DNA of 14,866 nt, taken from NCBI GenBank assembly GCA_021778315.1, contig JAJYCQ010000041.1:1-14866 (forward strand), read 5' to 3'. The notes under the pieces were generated by a model. The model did no database searches, had not been told where the DNA came from, and saw only the letters and a list, made by a program, of their open reading frames with translations. Origin of the DNA: Acidobacteriota bacterium (GTDB lineage: Bacteria; Acidobacteriota; Terriglobia; Terriglobales; Acidobacteriaceae). Shown here piece by piece: positions 8,210 to 14,866 of the stretch. The stretch's first letter is position 1. Each line of letters opens with the position of its first letter. The position numbers and the translations under genes are program-made.

Positions 8210-9079
8210 GTGAACAGCAATCACGCGCAAGAAGAACATGAGCTACAGCTTCCGGCGCCGACAGCGTGGCCGATGGTGCTGGCTCTTGGCCTGTCGCTGG
8301 TGCTGACGGGGATGGTGACGGATGTCGTGGTCAGCATTCTTGGCGGTCTGCTCGCGGTTGCGGGGATGGTTGGGTGGTTTCGGCAGGTGCTTCCGCACGA
8401 GGTGCATGAAGTGGTGGAGGTTCGCACCGAAGAGGTGATCGTTACGACCAACCGGACTCTGGCTGCGAGGCTTCCGAAGGGGCAGATGCACCGGAAGATT
8501 ATTCCGGTCGAGACGTTTCAGATTGTTACGGGGATCAAGGGCGGCATCGCGGGCGGCCTTGCGATGACGGTTCCGGCGGGGATCTTCAGCCTGGTGAAGT
8601 ATCACAGCTTCTGGTACGCGGTGAACTTGCTGGCGGCGGGCGGATTTGTAAGCTGGGCTGGAGCGAGCAATGCGTTTCTCGGAGAGTTTCATCTGCAGGG
8701 ATTGCTGGCGGCGATTGTGATTCATGGACTGACGTCGTTGCTGGTCGGGTTGTTGTATGGAGCGATGTTGCCGATGTTCCCGAAGTATCCGATTGTGACG
8801 GCGGGCTTCATTGTGCCGCTGCTGTTTACGGGTATTTTGCATTCGGCGCTAAGTATTGTTAGCCCCATCCTGAATGAGCGGATTGATTGGTTCTGGTTTG
8901 TTGTGTCGCAGATTGCGTTCGGATTGGTGTGCGGATTTGTGGTGAATCTGCAGGCCAAGGTGCGAACTCCTCAGTTTCAGGCGCTGCCATTTTCTGTGCG
9001 TGCGGGCCTGCATAGCAATATGGAGGAGTTGGATCAGAAAGAGCCAACAGATTCTGATCACGAGGACACTACTCGATGA
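8210..9079 (+). CDS. Uncharacterised multi-pass membrane protein of the respiratory operon
   Basis: I do not recognise this protein. Counted from GTG 8210 it has 289 residues (296 from ATG 8189). A polar N-terminus leads to two membrane helices at about 21-37 and 39-57, beginning LPAPTAWPMVLALG. This hairpin is reminiscent of the small subunit IV of actinobacterial-type aa3 oxidases, a resemblance I judge by eye only. A charged, valine-rich linker (about 64-107, with HEVHEVVEV) follows, then a hydrophobic domain of roughly five helices (108-260) rich in Gly and Ala (GIKGGIAGGLAMTVPAGIF), and a polar acidic tail. No CxxCH or obvious metal-binding cluster is present. Its place between the oxidase genes and the bc genes, with start and stop overlapping its neighbours, suggests a structural or assembly part of the oxidase or of a bc-caa3 supercomplex. 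Confidence 0.75.
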   Translation: MNSNHAQEEHELQLPAPTAWPMVLALGLSLVLTGMVTDVVVSILGGLLAVAGMVGWFRQVLPHEVHEVVEVRTEEVIVTTNRTLAARLPKGQMHRKIIPVETFQIVTGIKGGIAGGLAMTVPAGIFSLVKYHSFWYAVNLLAAGGFVSWAGASNAFLGEFHLQGLLAAIVIHGLTSLLVGLLYGAMLPMFPKYPIVTAGFIVPLLFTGILHSALSIVSPILNERIDWFWFVVSQIAFGLVCGFVVNLQAKVRTPQFQALPFSVRAGLHSNMEELDQKEPTDSDHEDTTR

Positions 9080-9804
9080 AGCTTCATAGGGCAAGTATTT
9101 CGATGATGGCTTGCGCGGTTGCGATTATGTGCGCGGGGTGTAAGGTCGTTCCCGGAAAGCCGGGCCCCGAGGCCGAGAGACCGACGCAGGTGTTGAAGTT
9201 TGCAGTGCTCTATAAAGAGAACTGCGCGGCTTGCCATGGAGAGAGTGGCAGGGAGGGCGCGGCGATCTCGCTTGCGAATCCGGTGTACCTGGCGGTGGCG
9301 GGAGTCGATAGGATCCAGGCGATCACGGCGAACGGTGTTGCCGGAACGTTGATGCCGGGATTTGCGCGAAGCCACGGCGGCATGCTGACCGACCAACAGA
9401 TTGCGGTGCTGGCGCAGGGAATGGAATCGGAGTGGAGCCGGAAGGATGCGCTGGGCGGACAAACGGCGCCGGCGTATGCGAGCAGTTCGGCGGGGGATTC
9501 GGCGCAGGGACAGAAGGCGTTTGGGACTTTCTGCGCGAGTTGTCATGGAGTGGATGGCAGTGGTGTGGGTGGCAAAGTTCATACGGGGTCTCTGGTGGAT
9601 ACTGCGTATCTTGCGTTGATCAGTGACCAGGGATTGCGGAGTTTGATTATCGCGGGGCAGCCGCAGGAGGGTATGCCGGATTGGCGATCGGATATTGCGG
9701 GAGTCGGTGCGCGACCGATGTCGGATCAGGAGATCACTGACATTGTGGCTTGGCTTGCGTCGCATCGGATCGCGGCGCCGGGACAGCCTTATCAACATCC
9801 ATAG
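9076..9804 (+). CDS. Dihaem cytochrome c, probable lipoprotein
   Basis: A 242-residue protein with two covalent haem sites, CAACH (Cys50, Cys53, His54) and CASCH (Cys153, Cys156, His157). Met93 (TLMPGF) and Met200 (EGMPDW) are likely sixth ligands, so it consists of two class-I cytochrome c domains in tandem. The N-terminus is a signal peptide ending in CAGC, and Cys22 would be lipidated; the Cys at the -3 position of the lipobox is unusual, so lipid anchoring is probable rather than certain. The protein would sit on the outer face of the inner membrane. Placed directly before the Rieske and cytochrome b genes and after the oxidase, it is a good candidate for carrying electrons between the two complexes. 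ATG 9076 overlaps the previous stop (ATGA), with GAGGA at 9062-9066. Confidence 0.9.
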   Translation: MKLHRASISMMACAVAIMCAGCKVVPGKPGPEAERPTQVLKFAVLYKENCAACHGESGREGAAISLANPVYLAVAGVDRIQAITANGVAGTLMPGFARSHGGMLTDQQIAVLAQGMESEWSRKDALGGQTAPAYASSSAGDSAQGQKAFGTFCASCHGVDGSGVGGKVHTGSLVDTAYLALISDQGLRSLIIAGQPQEGMPDWRSDIAGVGARPMSDQEITDIVAWLASHRIAAPGQPYQHP

Positions 9805-9844
9805 TTTGGCTTGAGTAGTTTGTGATGAGCGTGCGGAGAAATGT

Positions 9845-10480
9845 ATGAGTGATTTTTTGAAGTATCCCGGTGAATCGAGCAACAACGACCTGGCTCCCGA
9901 GGCCAAGGCGGCGGCCCACACTCGCAGGGTATTCCTGTTCAAGCTTGCGGTTGGATTGAATGCCCTGGTGGGGGCGGTGTTGGCGGTGCCGTTGGTTGGA
10001 TATCTGCTAGGGCCTGCGATGAAGAAGCGCGCCAGCGTTGGGGCGTGGATTCCGATCGGAGAGCTGAGCAGTTTTCCGGTGGGAGAGACGCGGTTGGCTG
10101 AGTTTCGGAGTCCGGAGGCGAGCTTTGATGATGGAGAGACAGCGAAGGTGTCGTGCTGGGTGCGACGGGTGTCGTCGCAGCAGTTCCAGGTGTTCGCGAT
10201 TAACTGTGCGCATCTTGGCTGCCCGGTGCGGTGGTTTGCGGAGTCGAAGCTGTTCATGTGTCCTTGCCATGGCGGAGCGTATTACGAGGACGGTAGAAGG
10301 GCGTCTGGTCCTCCGGAGCGTGGGTTGTTTGAGTACCGGTATAAGGTTGCAGGAAACTCGCTGGTGATTCATGCGGGCGATATGCCGACGCTGTCGACGG
10401 AGGCTTCGTGCAAGGGGAAGCCGCTGGTCCAGATCAGACCTGCCGGGGATGAGACGAGGTCGACGTCATGGGGAGCATGA
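9845..10480 (+). CDS. qcrA: Rieske iron-sulfur protein of a bc-type quinol oxidase complex
   Basis: The protein holds a [2Fe-2S] cluster that takes the first electron from quinol at the Qo site. Cluster ligands are Cys121 and His123 (CAHLGC) and Cys139 and His142 (CPCHGG), with Cys126 and Cys141 placed for the stabilising disulfide. The N-terminus has a twin-arginine motif, TRRVFLFKL (Arg27, Arg28), before a single membrane helix at about 31-56, as expected for a Rieske protein folded before Tat export and anchored by its signal. At 211 residues it is of normal size. GGAGA at 9835-9839 precedes ATG 9845. Its 3' end overlaps the cytochrome b gene by 13 bases, so the two are probably translated together. 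Confidence 0.95.
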   Translation: MSDFLKYPGESSNNDLAPEAKAAAHTRRVFLFKLAVGLNALVGAVLAVPLVGYLLGPAMKKRASVGAWIPIGELSSFPVGETRLAEFRSPEASFDDGETAKVSCWVRRVSSQQFQVFAINCAHLGCPVRWFAESKLFMCPCHGGAYYEDGRRASGPPERGLFEYRYKVAGNSLVIHAGDMPTLSTEASCKGKPLVQIRPAGDETRSTSWGA

Positions 10481-12033
10481 AGGAGAGCGTGACGATTGCG
10501 GGACGCAAGGGATATAAGTGGCTGGAGCATCGGCTGGGGCTGTTGAAGCCGATGGCCGATGCTGCGGCACATCCTACTCCGGCGAATAACGCGAGCTGGT
10601 GGTATGTGTTTGGCAGTGCTGCGACGGTGCTGTTGATCCTGCAGGTGATGACGGGGATTCTGCTGGCGCTGGTGTATAGCCCGTCGGCGAATGAGGCATG
10701 GACGAGCCTGAATGTGTTGAATCACAACGTCGCGTTGGGCTGGTATCTGCGGGCGCTGCATGGATGGGGATCGGACTTCATGATCGCCATTGTGCTGATC
10801 CACATGGTGCAGGTGTTTCTGTTTGGGTCGTACAAGTTTCCTCGCGAGTTGACGTGGATTGTCGGTGTGGTGCTGCTGCTGTTGACGCTGGGCATGGCGT
10901 TTACGGGGCAGGTGATGCGGTTCGACCAGGACGCTTACTGGGGGCTGGGGATTGGGGCGTCGATCGCTAGTCGCGTGCCGTATATCGGGGCGTCGCTGGT
11001 GCATCTGATTCTGGGTGGAGCGATCATCGGAGGAGCTACGCTGTCACGATTCTTTACGCTGCATGTGTTCGTGATCCCAGGACTGCTGCTGGCTGGAGTT
11101 GGGGTGCATGTATGGATGGTTTTGCGGCACGGCGTGAGCGACTGGCCGATGCCGGGACGGCTGGTGCGGAAGTCGACGTATGAGCGGGAGTATCACGAGC
11201 TCACGGCGAAGACGGGGATTCCGTTTGTTCCGGATGCGGCTTGGAAGGATGCGGTGTTTGCTGCTGCGATCCTGTTTGCGGTGATGGCTTGCGCGTTTTT
11301 CTTTGGACCGTTTGGGCCGGGTGGACCTCCTGATCCGACGATTATTCAGACGGCTCCGAAGCCGGACTTTGCATTTCTGTGGATCTATGCGGTGCTGGCG
11401 TTTTTGCCTCCGTCGCTGGAGACTCCGGTGTTGATGGTGGCTCCGGTGCTGGGCATTGCGGGGTTGCTGCTGTTGCCGCTGCTGGCGGGTGAAGGGGAGA
11501 GGCATTGGGCGCGGCGTCCGGTGGCGGTGTTGATGGTGTCGGTGATTGCGGTGACGCTGGGGATCTTTACTCGGCTAGGGACGTACACGCCGTGGAGCCC
11601 GATTATGGATGCTTGGACGAGCAATCCGATTCCTCCGAAGTATCTGCACGACAGGACACCGCTGGAGCGAGAGGGTGCGATTGTCCTGCAGAACAAGCAG
11701 TGTCGCAACTGCCATGCTCTGGATGGCGTTGGCGGATTGCGAGGACCGACGCTGGACTCGGTGGCGAGCAGTTTGACGGAAGACCAGATTGTGCGACAGG
11801 TGCTACAGGGCGGAGGGAATATGCCGGCGTATGGGAATGCTCTGAATCCTTCGGAGACGAAGGCGCTGGTGAGCTTCCTGATGACGCTGCGCGGGAATGA
11901 CCTGGAGCCTGCGGTGGATGCTTCTCGGGCGCTGACGCAGACGAGCGGTTTCCATGCGGCTAAGAGTCCAGCTGCAGCCAAGAGCGTTGATGCGGACGCG
12001 AGTCCAGCTGCTTCTTCGGGACAGAAGCCGTAG
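10468..12033 (+). CDS. Cytochrome b (b6-type haem spacing) fused to C-terminal cytochrome c
   Basis: This protein oxidises quinol through two b haems. The haem ligands are His98 and His112 in helix B and His199 and His214 in helix D. Thirteen residues separate the first pair and fourteen the second; the latter is the spacing of cytochrome b6 and Firmicutes QcrB, not mitochondrial cytochrome b. The subunit-IV-like part follows without a break: where PEWY is expected, residues 299-302 read PDFA, then FLWIYAVLAFLPP. A cytochrome c domain begins near residue 395 with CRNCH (Cys412, Cys415, His416) and Met452 (NMPAYG), replacing a separate cytochrome c1. The last 50 residues are an Ala/Ser-rich tail. 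ATG 10468 has GAGG at 10456-10459; ATG 10477 would leave a 4-base overlap but has a badly spaced site. Confidence 0.93.
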   Translation: MGSMKESVTIAGRKGYKWLEHRLGLLKPMADAAAHPTPANNASWWYVFGSAATVLLILQVMTGILLALVYSPSANEAWTSLNVLNHNVALGWYLRALHGWGSDFMIAIVLIHMVQVFLFGSYKFPRELTWIVGVVLLLLTLGMAFTGQVMRFDQDAYWGLGIGASIASRVPYIGASLVHLILGGAIIGGATLSRFFTLHVFVIPGLLLAGVGVHVWMVLRHGVSDWPMPGRLVRKSTYEREYHELTAKTGIPFVPDAAWKDAVFAAAILFAVMACAFFFGPFGPGGPPDPTIIQTAPKPDFAFLWIYAVLAFLPPSLETPVLMVAPVLGIAGLLLLPLLAGEGERHWARRPVAVLMVSVIAVTLGIFTRLGTYTPWSPIMDAWTSNPIPPKYLHDRTPLEREGAIVLQNKQCRNCHALDGVGGLRGPTLDSVASSLTEDQIVRQVLQGGGNMPAYGNALNPSETKALVSFLMTLRGNDLEPAVDASRALTQTSGFHAAKSPAAAKSVDADASPAASSGQKP

Positions 12034-12036
12034 CGT

Positions 12037-12864
12037 ATGTCTGGAGCTGTGGAGGGAATCTTTGCGGACTGGACGTTGCCGATCTGGCTGACGGTGGCGA
12101 TGGTGGTGACGGCCGCGGTGTATGTGCGGGGCTGGGTGGTGATTCGGAGGACGAGGAAGGCGCAGTTTACGGATGTTCGGCTGGTGTCGTTTGTGGGTGG
12201 ACTGGGGTTGTTGTGGTTGACGGTTGCGTCGCCGATGGATGGGTTTGCGGATGTGCTGCTGACGGCTCACATGGTGGAGCATCTGCTGCTGATGTCGGCG
12301 ATTCCGATGCTACTGCTGTATGGGCTGCCGGTAGTTCCTCTGCTGCGTGGGCTGCCGGGGCCGGTGGTGCAGTGGATTGTGGGGCCGTTGCTGCGGGTGT
12401 CAGGTCTGCGACGACTTGGACAGTGGCTGGTGACGCCGATGGTGGCTTGGCTGGCGATGAATGTGGCGTATCTTGGGTGGCATGCACCGGCGACGTATGA
12501 CCTCGCGCTCGAGAACGAGACGTGGCACGGGGTGGAGCATATGTGCTTCCTGCTTACGTCGCTGCTGTTCTGGTGGTACATCCTGCGACCATGGCCGGCG
12601 AAAAGTCGTCGCGATGACTGGATTGCGCTGATCTACCTGGCGCTGGCGGATCTGGTGATGACGCTGCTGTCTGCGTTTCTGGCGTTCTGCGACCGGCCTG
12701 TGTATCCCTATTACGTTGAACACCCGAATCCGTTTCATATTCCGGTGGTGGATGATCAGGTGCTTGGGGCGATGGTGATGTGGGTGGTGGGTTCGTTTGC
12801 GTATCTGGTGCCGGCGATGGTGATCGCATTTCGGTTGGCGTCGGGTGCGGAGCGTCGAAAGTGA
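12037..12864 (+). CDS. ctaG: Cytochrome c oxidase assembly protein of the caa3 CtaG family
   Basis: A 275-residue polytopic membrane protein of the caa3_CtaG family, which is needed for making active caa3 oxidase and is thought to help copper insertion; it is unrelated to the proteobacterial Cox11-type CtaG. About seven membrane helices are visible. Family hallmarks are two HxxEH motifs, His78-MVE-His82 (HMVEHLLL) and His164-GVE-His168 (HGVEHMCF), plus [12 protein letters not shown] and the late [11 protein letters not shown] segment. The conserved His residues sit near helix ends and could bind copper. ATG 12037 lies 3 bases after the cytochrome b stop with no strong ribosome binding site, so translation is probably coupled. 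It is the last gene of the operon; its stop codon lies inside the first arm of a hairpin. Confidence 0.92.
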   Translation: MSGAVEGIFADWTLPIWLTVAMVVTAAVYVRGWVVIRRTRKAQFTDVRLVSFVGGLGLLWLTVASPMDGFADVLLTAHMVEHLLLMSAIPMLLLYGLPVVPLLRGLPGPVVQWIVGPLLRVSGLRRLGQWLVTPMVAWLAMNVAYLGWHAPATYDLALENETWHGVEHMCFLLTSLLFWWYILRPWPAKSRRDDWIALIYLALADLVMTLLSAFLAFCDRPVYPYYVEHPNPFHIPVVDDQVLGAMVMWVVGSFAYLVPAMVIAFRLASGAERRK

Positions 12865-12900
12865 GGGATGGGGTACCCCCCTCCCCCTGCTTTCACTTTT
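12858..12900 (+). terminator. Hairpin over the ctaG stop codon, possible terminator
   Basis: AAAGTGA at 12858-12864, which includes the TGA stop, is complementary to TCACTTT at 12893-12899. An inner palindrome GGGGTACCCC lies at 12870-12879, and the 3' arm runs into TTTT at 12897-12900. The fold has internal mismatches among the G and C runs, so it is weaker than the hairpin further downstream. Confidence 0.45.
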
Positions 12901-13207
12901 GCTTCGTGAAGTCGTTTGGAATGTGCAGGATGACGGGTGAAGGCTGCTTTCAAACTACTCATTCTAAATGGGTTACTCGTATAATATTCATTCCATTGAA
13001 GTTAGGTGGTTAAATGTGAAAGCTGCAAGGACGAGTGCCGTTGCAGCTTTTTGAATTTGATCTCTACTTCAAGTGTAGCGGGTTGGTGGGGTAACTATGC
13101 CAGATTCTGGAAAGATATATCGTCAGTGTTGATAGGGGGCTTGGCGATATCGGGGTGGTTGGGGGGCTTGACAGGTCCTGCGCGGACGGCGGAGTGGGGG
13201 CTTTTGG
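12865..13207. other. Convergent intergenic region between ctaG and kdpC
   Basis: This 343-base gap separates two converging genes. It contains the hairpin over the ctaG stop, an AT-rich stretch at about 12950-13018, a clear rho-independent terminator at 13019-13052 and a G-rich stretch up to the kdpC stop. The block of GGGGTACCCC, the TATTCATTCCATTGAAGTTA stretch and the AAAGCTGCAAGGACGAGTGC stretch resembles, from memory, intergenic sequence repeated in Terriglobia genomes. I see no gene; open frames here have no protein-like character. Confidence 0.5.
13019..13052 (+). terminator. Rho-independent terminator, possibly bidirectional
   Basis: A perfect 10-bp stem, AAAGCTGCAA (13019-13028) with TTGCAGCTTT (13041-13050), encloses a 12-base loop and runs into a TTTTT tract (13048-13052). 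It would end transcription of the respiratory operon. Because the stem begins with AAA, the minus-strand reading also ends in a short T run, so it may stop kdp transcripts as well. Confidence 0.8.
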
Positions 13208-13783
13208 CTATCGGGGATTGTGGGCGGAGAGGTTGTCGAGGGCGAGGTTGAGGTCGAGGACGTTGATGCGGGGTTCGCCGAGGAGGCCGAACTGGCGGGG
13301 AGTGGTGTGGGCGGTGACGAGGGAGGTGAGGGCGGGCTCGGAGAGGTGGCGCTCGCGGGCGATGCGGGGGATTTGGTAGAGGGCGGCGGCGGGGGTGATG
13401 TCGGGGTCGAGGCCGGAGGCGGAGGCGGTGACGAGGTCGATGGGGACGGGGTCGGCTGATCCGTTGTGTTCGGTGGTGGTGCTGGCTGTGGTGCGGTCGA
13501 TGAGGGCTTTGCTGGTGGGGGCGAGGTTTGAGCCGGAGGAGGAGCCTGCGTCGTAGCCTGTTCCTGCGGCGGAGGGGCGGCTGTGGAAGTAGTTGGCGCC
13601 GGTGAAGGATTGGCCGATGAGGTGCGAGCCGATGACTGCGCCGTTGCGGGTGATGAGCTCGCCGGCGGCTTGCTTGGGGAAGAATGCGCGGGCTAGGGCG
13701 GTGATCGCAAGGGGGTAACCGATGCCGAGGATGATCGCGGTGATGAGGGTGTAGAGGGTGGCGGTGATGATTGTTTTTTTCAT
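13208..13783 (-). CDS. kdpC: Potassium-transporting ATPase subunit KdpC
   Basis: KdpC is the single-span accessory subunit of the KdpFABC high-affinity K+ uptake complex and stabilises the interaction between KdpA and KdpB. The 191-residue protein has one N-terminal membrane helix (about residues 6-30) and an outer domain with the family blocks GSHLIGQSFTGANYFHSRPS, SSGSNLAPTSKAL and VPIDLVTASASGLDPDITPA; the usual ASGSG reads ASASG here. A C-terminal DLNLALD stretch closes the fold. AAGGA lies at the right distance upstream on the minus strand (13791-13795), supporting ATG 13783. It lies downstream of kdpB in the usual order but 244 bases away, where kdp genes are normally almost touching. 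Confidence 0.96.
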   Translation of the reverse strand: MKKTIITATLYTLITAIILGIGYPLAITALARAFFPKQAAGELITRNGAVIGSHLIGQSFTGANYFHSRPSAAGTGYDAGSSSGSNLAPTSKALIDRTTASTTTEHNGSADPVPIDLVTASASGLDPDITPAAALYQIPRIARERHLSEPALTSLVTAHTTPRQFGLLGEPRINVLDLNLALDNLSAHNPR

Positions 13784-13825
13784 GGTGTGGTCCTTGGTGG
13801 TGCGTTAGCTGGTGCTAAGAGGGGA

Positions 13826-13846
13826 TTCCTCCGCTTCGCTGCGGAA
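13826..13846. repeat. REP-like palindrome 1 in the kdp spacer
   Basis: TCCGC (13830-13834) and GCGGA (13841-13845) form a short stem around the loop TTCGCT. It shares the CTTCGCT core with the second palindrome at 13909-13933, which suggests that both belong to one family of small dispersed palindromes. Confidence 0.5.
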
Positions 13847-13908
13847 CGATAGAGGGAACGGCAAGTGCAACAGCAAAAGCAAGTGCAACAGCAACAGCCA
13901 ATACAGTG

Positions 13909-13933
13909 GTCCTTCGCTTCGCTCTAGGATGAC
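13909..13933. repeat. REP-like palindrome 2 in the kdp spacer
   Basis: GTCCT at the left end is complementary to AGGA(T)GAC at the right end, around a core TCGCTTCGCTCT. From memory, closely similar CCTTCGCT...AGGATGAC elements are scattered between genes in Terriglobia genomes; this was not searched. Confidence 0.5.
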
Positions 13934-14027
13934 GAGAGTTTAGCGGGGTGCTGGAAGAGAGCAACGGCAAGAGCAACGACAAGAGCAAAGGCAAGAGCAA
14001 AGGCGACAACGAGAGCGATGGTGAGAG

Positions 14028-14866
14028 TTAGGCGAGGTGAAGGGTGGTGATTAGCATGTCAATTAGCTTGATTCCGGCGAAGGGGGCGATGATGCCGCCG
14101 AGGCCGTAGACGAGCAGGTTGCGTTGGAGTAGGGCTGCGGCGGACATGGGGCGGTAGCTTACTCCTCGCAGGGCTAGCGGGATGAGCGCGACGATGATGA
14201 GGGCGTTGAAGATGATGGCTGAAAGGATCGCGGACTCGGGGTTGTGGAGGTGCATGATGTTGAGCTTGTTGAGGACCGGGAAGACGCCGGCGAACATCGC
14301 GGGGATGATGGCGAAATATTTTGCGATGTCGTTGGCGATGGAGAAGGTGGTGAGGGCTCCGCGGGTCATGAGGAGCTGCTTGCCGATGGCTACGATCTCG
14401 ATGAGCTTGGTGGGGTTGGAGTCGAGGTCGACCATGTTGCCGGCTTCTTTGGCGGCCTGGGTGCCGGAGTTCATGGCAACGCCTACGTCGGCCTGGGCGA
14501 GGGCGGGGGCGTCGTTGGTGCCGTCGCCGGTCATGGCGACGAGCTTGCCGTCGGCCTGCTCGCGCTTGATGAGGTCCATCTTGTCTTTGGGTTTGGCCTC
14601 GGCGAGGAAGTCGTCGACTCCGGCTTCGCGGGCGATGGCGGCGGCGGTGAGGGGGTTGTCGCCGGTGATCATGACGGTGCGGATGCCCATGGCGCGGAGT
14701 TGATCGAAGCGCTCCCGCATGCCTCCCTTGACTACGTCTTTGAGATGGATGACGCCGAGGGCGCGGCCGTTTTCGGTGACGACGAGAGGTGTGCCTCCGG
14801 AGCGGGCGATGGTGTCGACGGAGTCGCGGACGGCGTCGGGGAGTTTGGAGCCGTGCTGGAGGAGGT
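14028..14866 (-). CDS. kdpB: Potassium-transporting ATPase subunit KdpB, C-terminal part (runs off the window)
   Basis: KdpB is the P-type ATPase subunit that hydrolyses ATP to drive K+ uptake through KdpA. Only the last 278 residues are in the window; the frame is open to the right edge, and the phosphorylation motif DKTGT lies beyond it. Visible are the end of the nucleotide-binding part ([12 protein letters not shown]), the phosphorylation-domain motifs [10 protein letters not shown] and KPKDK, the hinge [19 protein letters not shown], and the last membrane helices ([47 protein letters not shown]). The C-terminus is complete. An internal ATG at 14720 is not the start. Codons end mostly in C, in contrast to the G-ending codons of the plus-strand operon. 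Confidence 0.96.
   Translation of the reverse strand, partial: LLQHGSKLPDAVRDSVDTIARSGGTPLVVTENGRALGVIHLKDVVKGGMRERFDQLRAMGIRTVMITGDNPLTAAAIAREAGVDDFLAEAKPKDKMDLIKREQADGKLVAMTGDGTNDAPALAQADVGVAMNSGTQAAKEAGNMVDLDSNPTKLIEIVAIGKQLLMTRGALTTFSIANDIAKYFAIIPAMFAGVFPVLNKLNIMHLHNPESAILSAIIFNALIIVALIPLALRGVSYRPMSAAALLQRNLLVYGLGGIIAPFAGIKLIDMLITTLHLA

Larger units (their letters stand above)
13784..14027. repeat. Repeat-filled spacer between kdpB and kdpC
   Basis: The 244-base spacer holds two tandem-repeat blocks and two small palindromes. Block 1: GCAAGTGCAACAGCAA occurs at 13861-13876 and 13879-13894 (18-base period). Block 2: four 12-base units at 13961-14008, GCAACGGCAAGA, GCAACGACAAGA, GCAAAGGCAAGA and GCAAAGGCGACA, with an inner period of six. 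The minus-strand frame through them encodes only Leu/Ala-rich low complexity and is not called as a gene. Confidence 0.85.

Noticed and set aside
13006..13459. Gly/Val/Glu-rich plus-strand frames opposite and beyond the kdpC end
   Set aside because: Low-complexity antisense of kdpC caused by G-rich composition.
13858..14008. CRISPR array
   Set aside because: Repeat units are only 12-18 bases and contiguous, with no unique spacers and no cas genes.
13815..14009. 64-codon Leu/Ala-rich minus-strand frame between kdpB and kdpC
   Set aside because: Translation of the tandem repeats only; not KdpF-like in position and no ribosome binding site seen.

Overview
The window reads as chromosomal DNA of an aerobic soil-type bacterium. 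The best fit is an Acidobacteriota of the Terriglobia (Edaphobacter/Granulicella/Terriglobus-like). I base this on gene content, the style of the respiratory proteins, and intergenic repeats that I recall from that group; no search was possible.

Left part (about 1-4264): an accessory segment. It holds a zincin-like hypothetical protein that appears to lack its secretion signal, a 72-residue zinc-ribbon protein, a LysR-type regulator, a small excisionase-like helix-turn-helix protein and a tyrosine recombinase. The recombinase ends 89 bases short of the CCA end of a tRNA-Asp(GTC) gene on the minus strand. This is the usual arrangement of an integrated element whose attachment site is the 3' end of a tRNA gene, so the left part is probably the end of a genomic island and the tRNA marks the border to core chromosome.

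Centre (4844-12864): one tightly packed plus-strand respiratory operon: coxB (CuA subunit II fused to cytochrome c), coxA, coxC, an unrecognised multi-pass membrane protein, a dihaem cytochrome c lipoprotein, a Rieske protein, a cytochrome b fused to a C-terminal cytochrome c, and ctaG. Several junctions overlap by 4-13 bases. Together these encode a quinol-oxidising bc-type complex and a caa3-type oxygen reductase, with four c-type haem sites in three proteins that could carry electrons from the Rieske centre to CuA. The cytochrome b has b6-type haem-ligand spacing and a changed PEWY motif, and subunit II has Gln in place of the usual CuA-loop Glu. Two hairpins that look like terminators follow ctaG.

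Right part (13208-14866): converging on the minus strand, the end of kdpB (running off the window) and kdpC, encoding the high-affinity K+ transporter Kdp. They are separated by an unusual 244-base spacer made of short tandem repeats and REP-like palindromes. From the cox operon to the right edge the plus strand is G-rich whichever strand is coding, which suggests a replication-strand skew; the left accessory part does not share this clearly.
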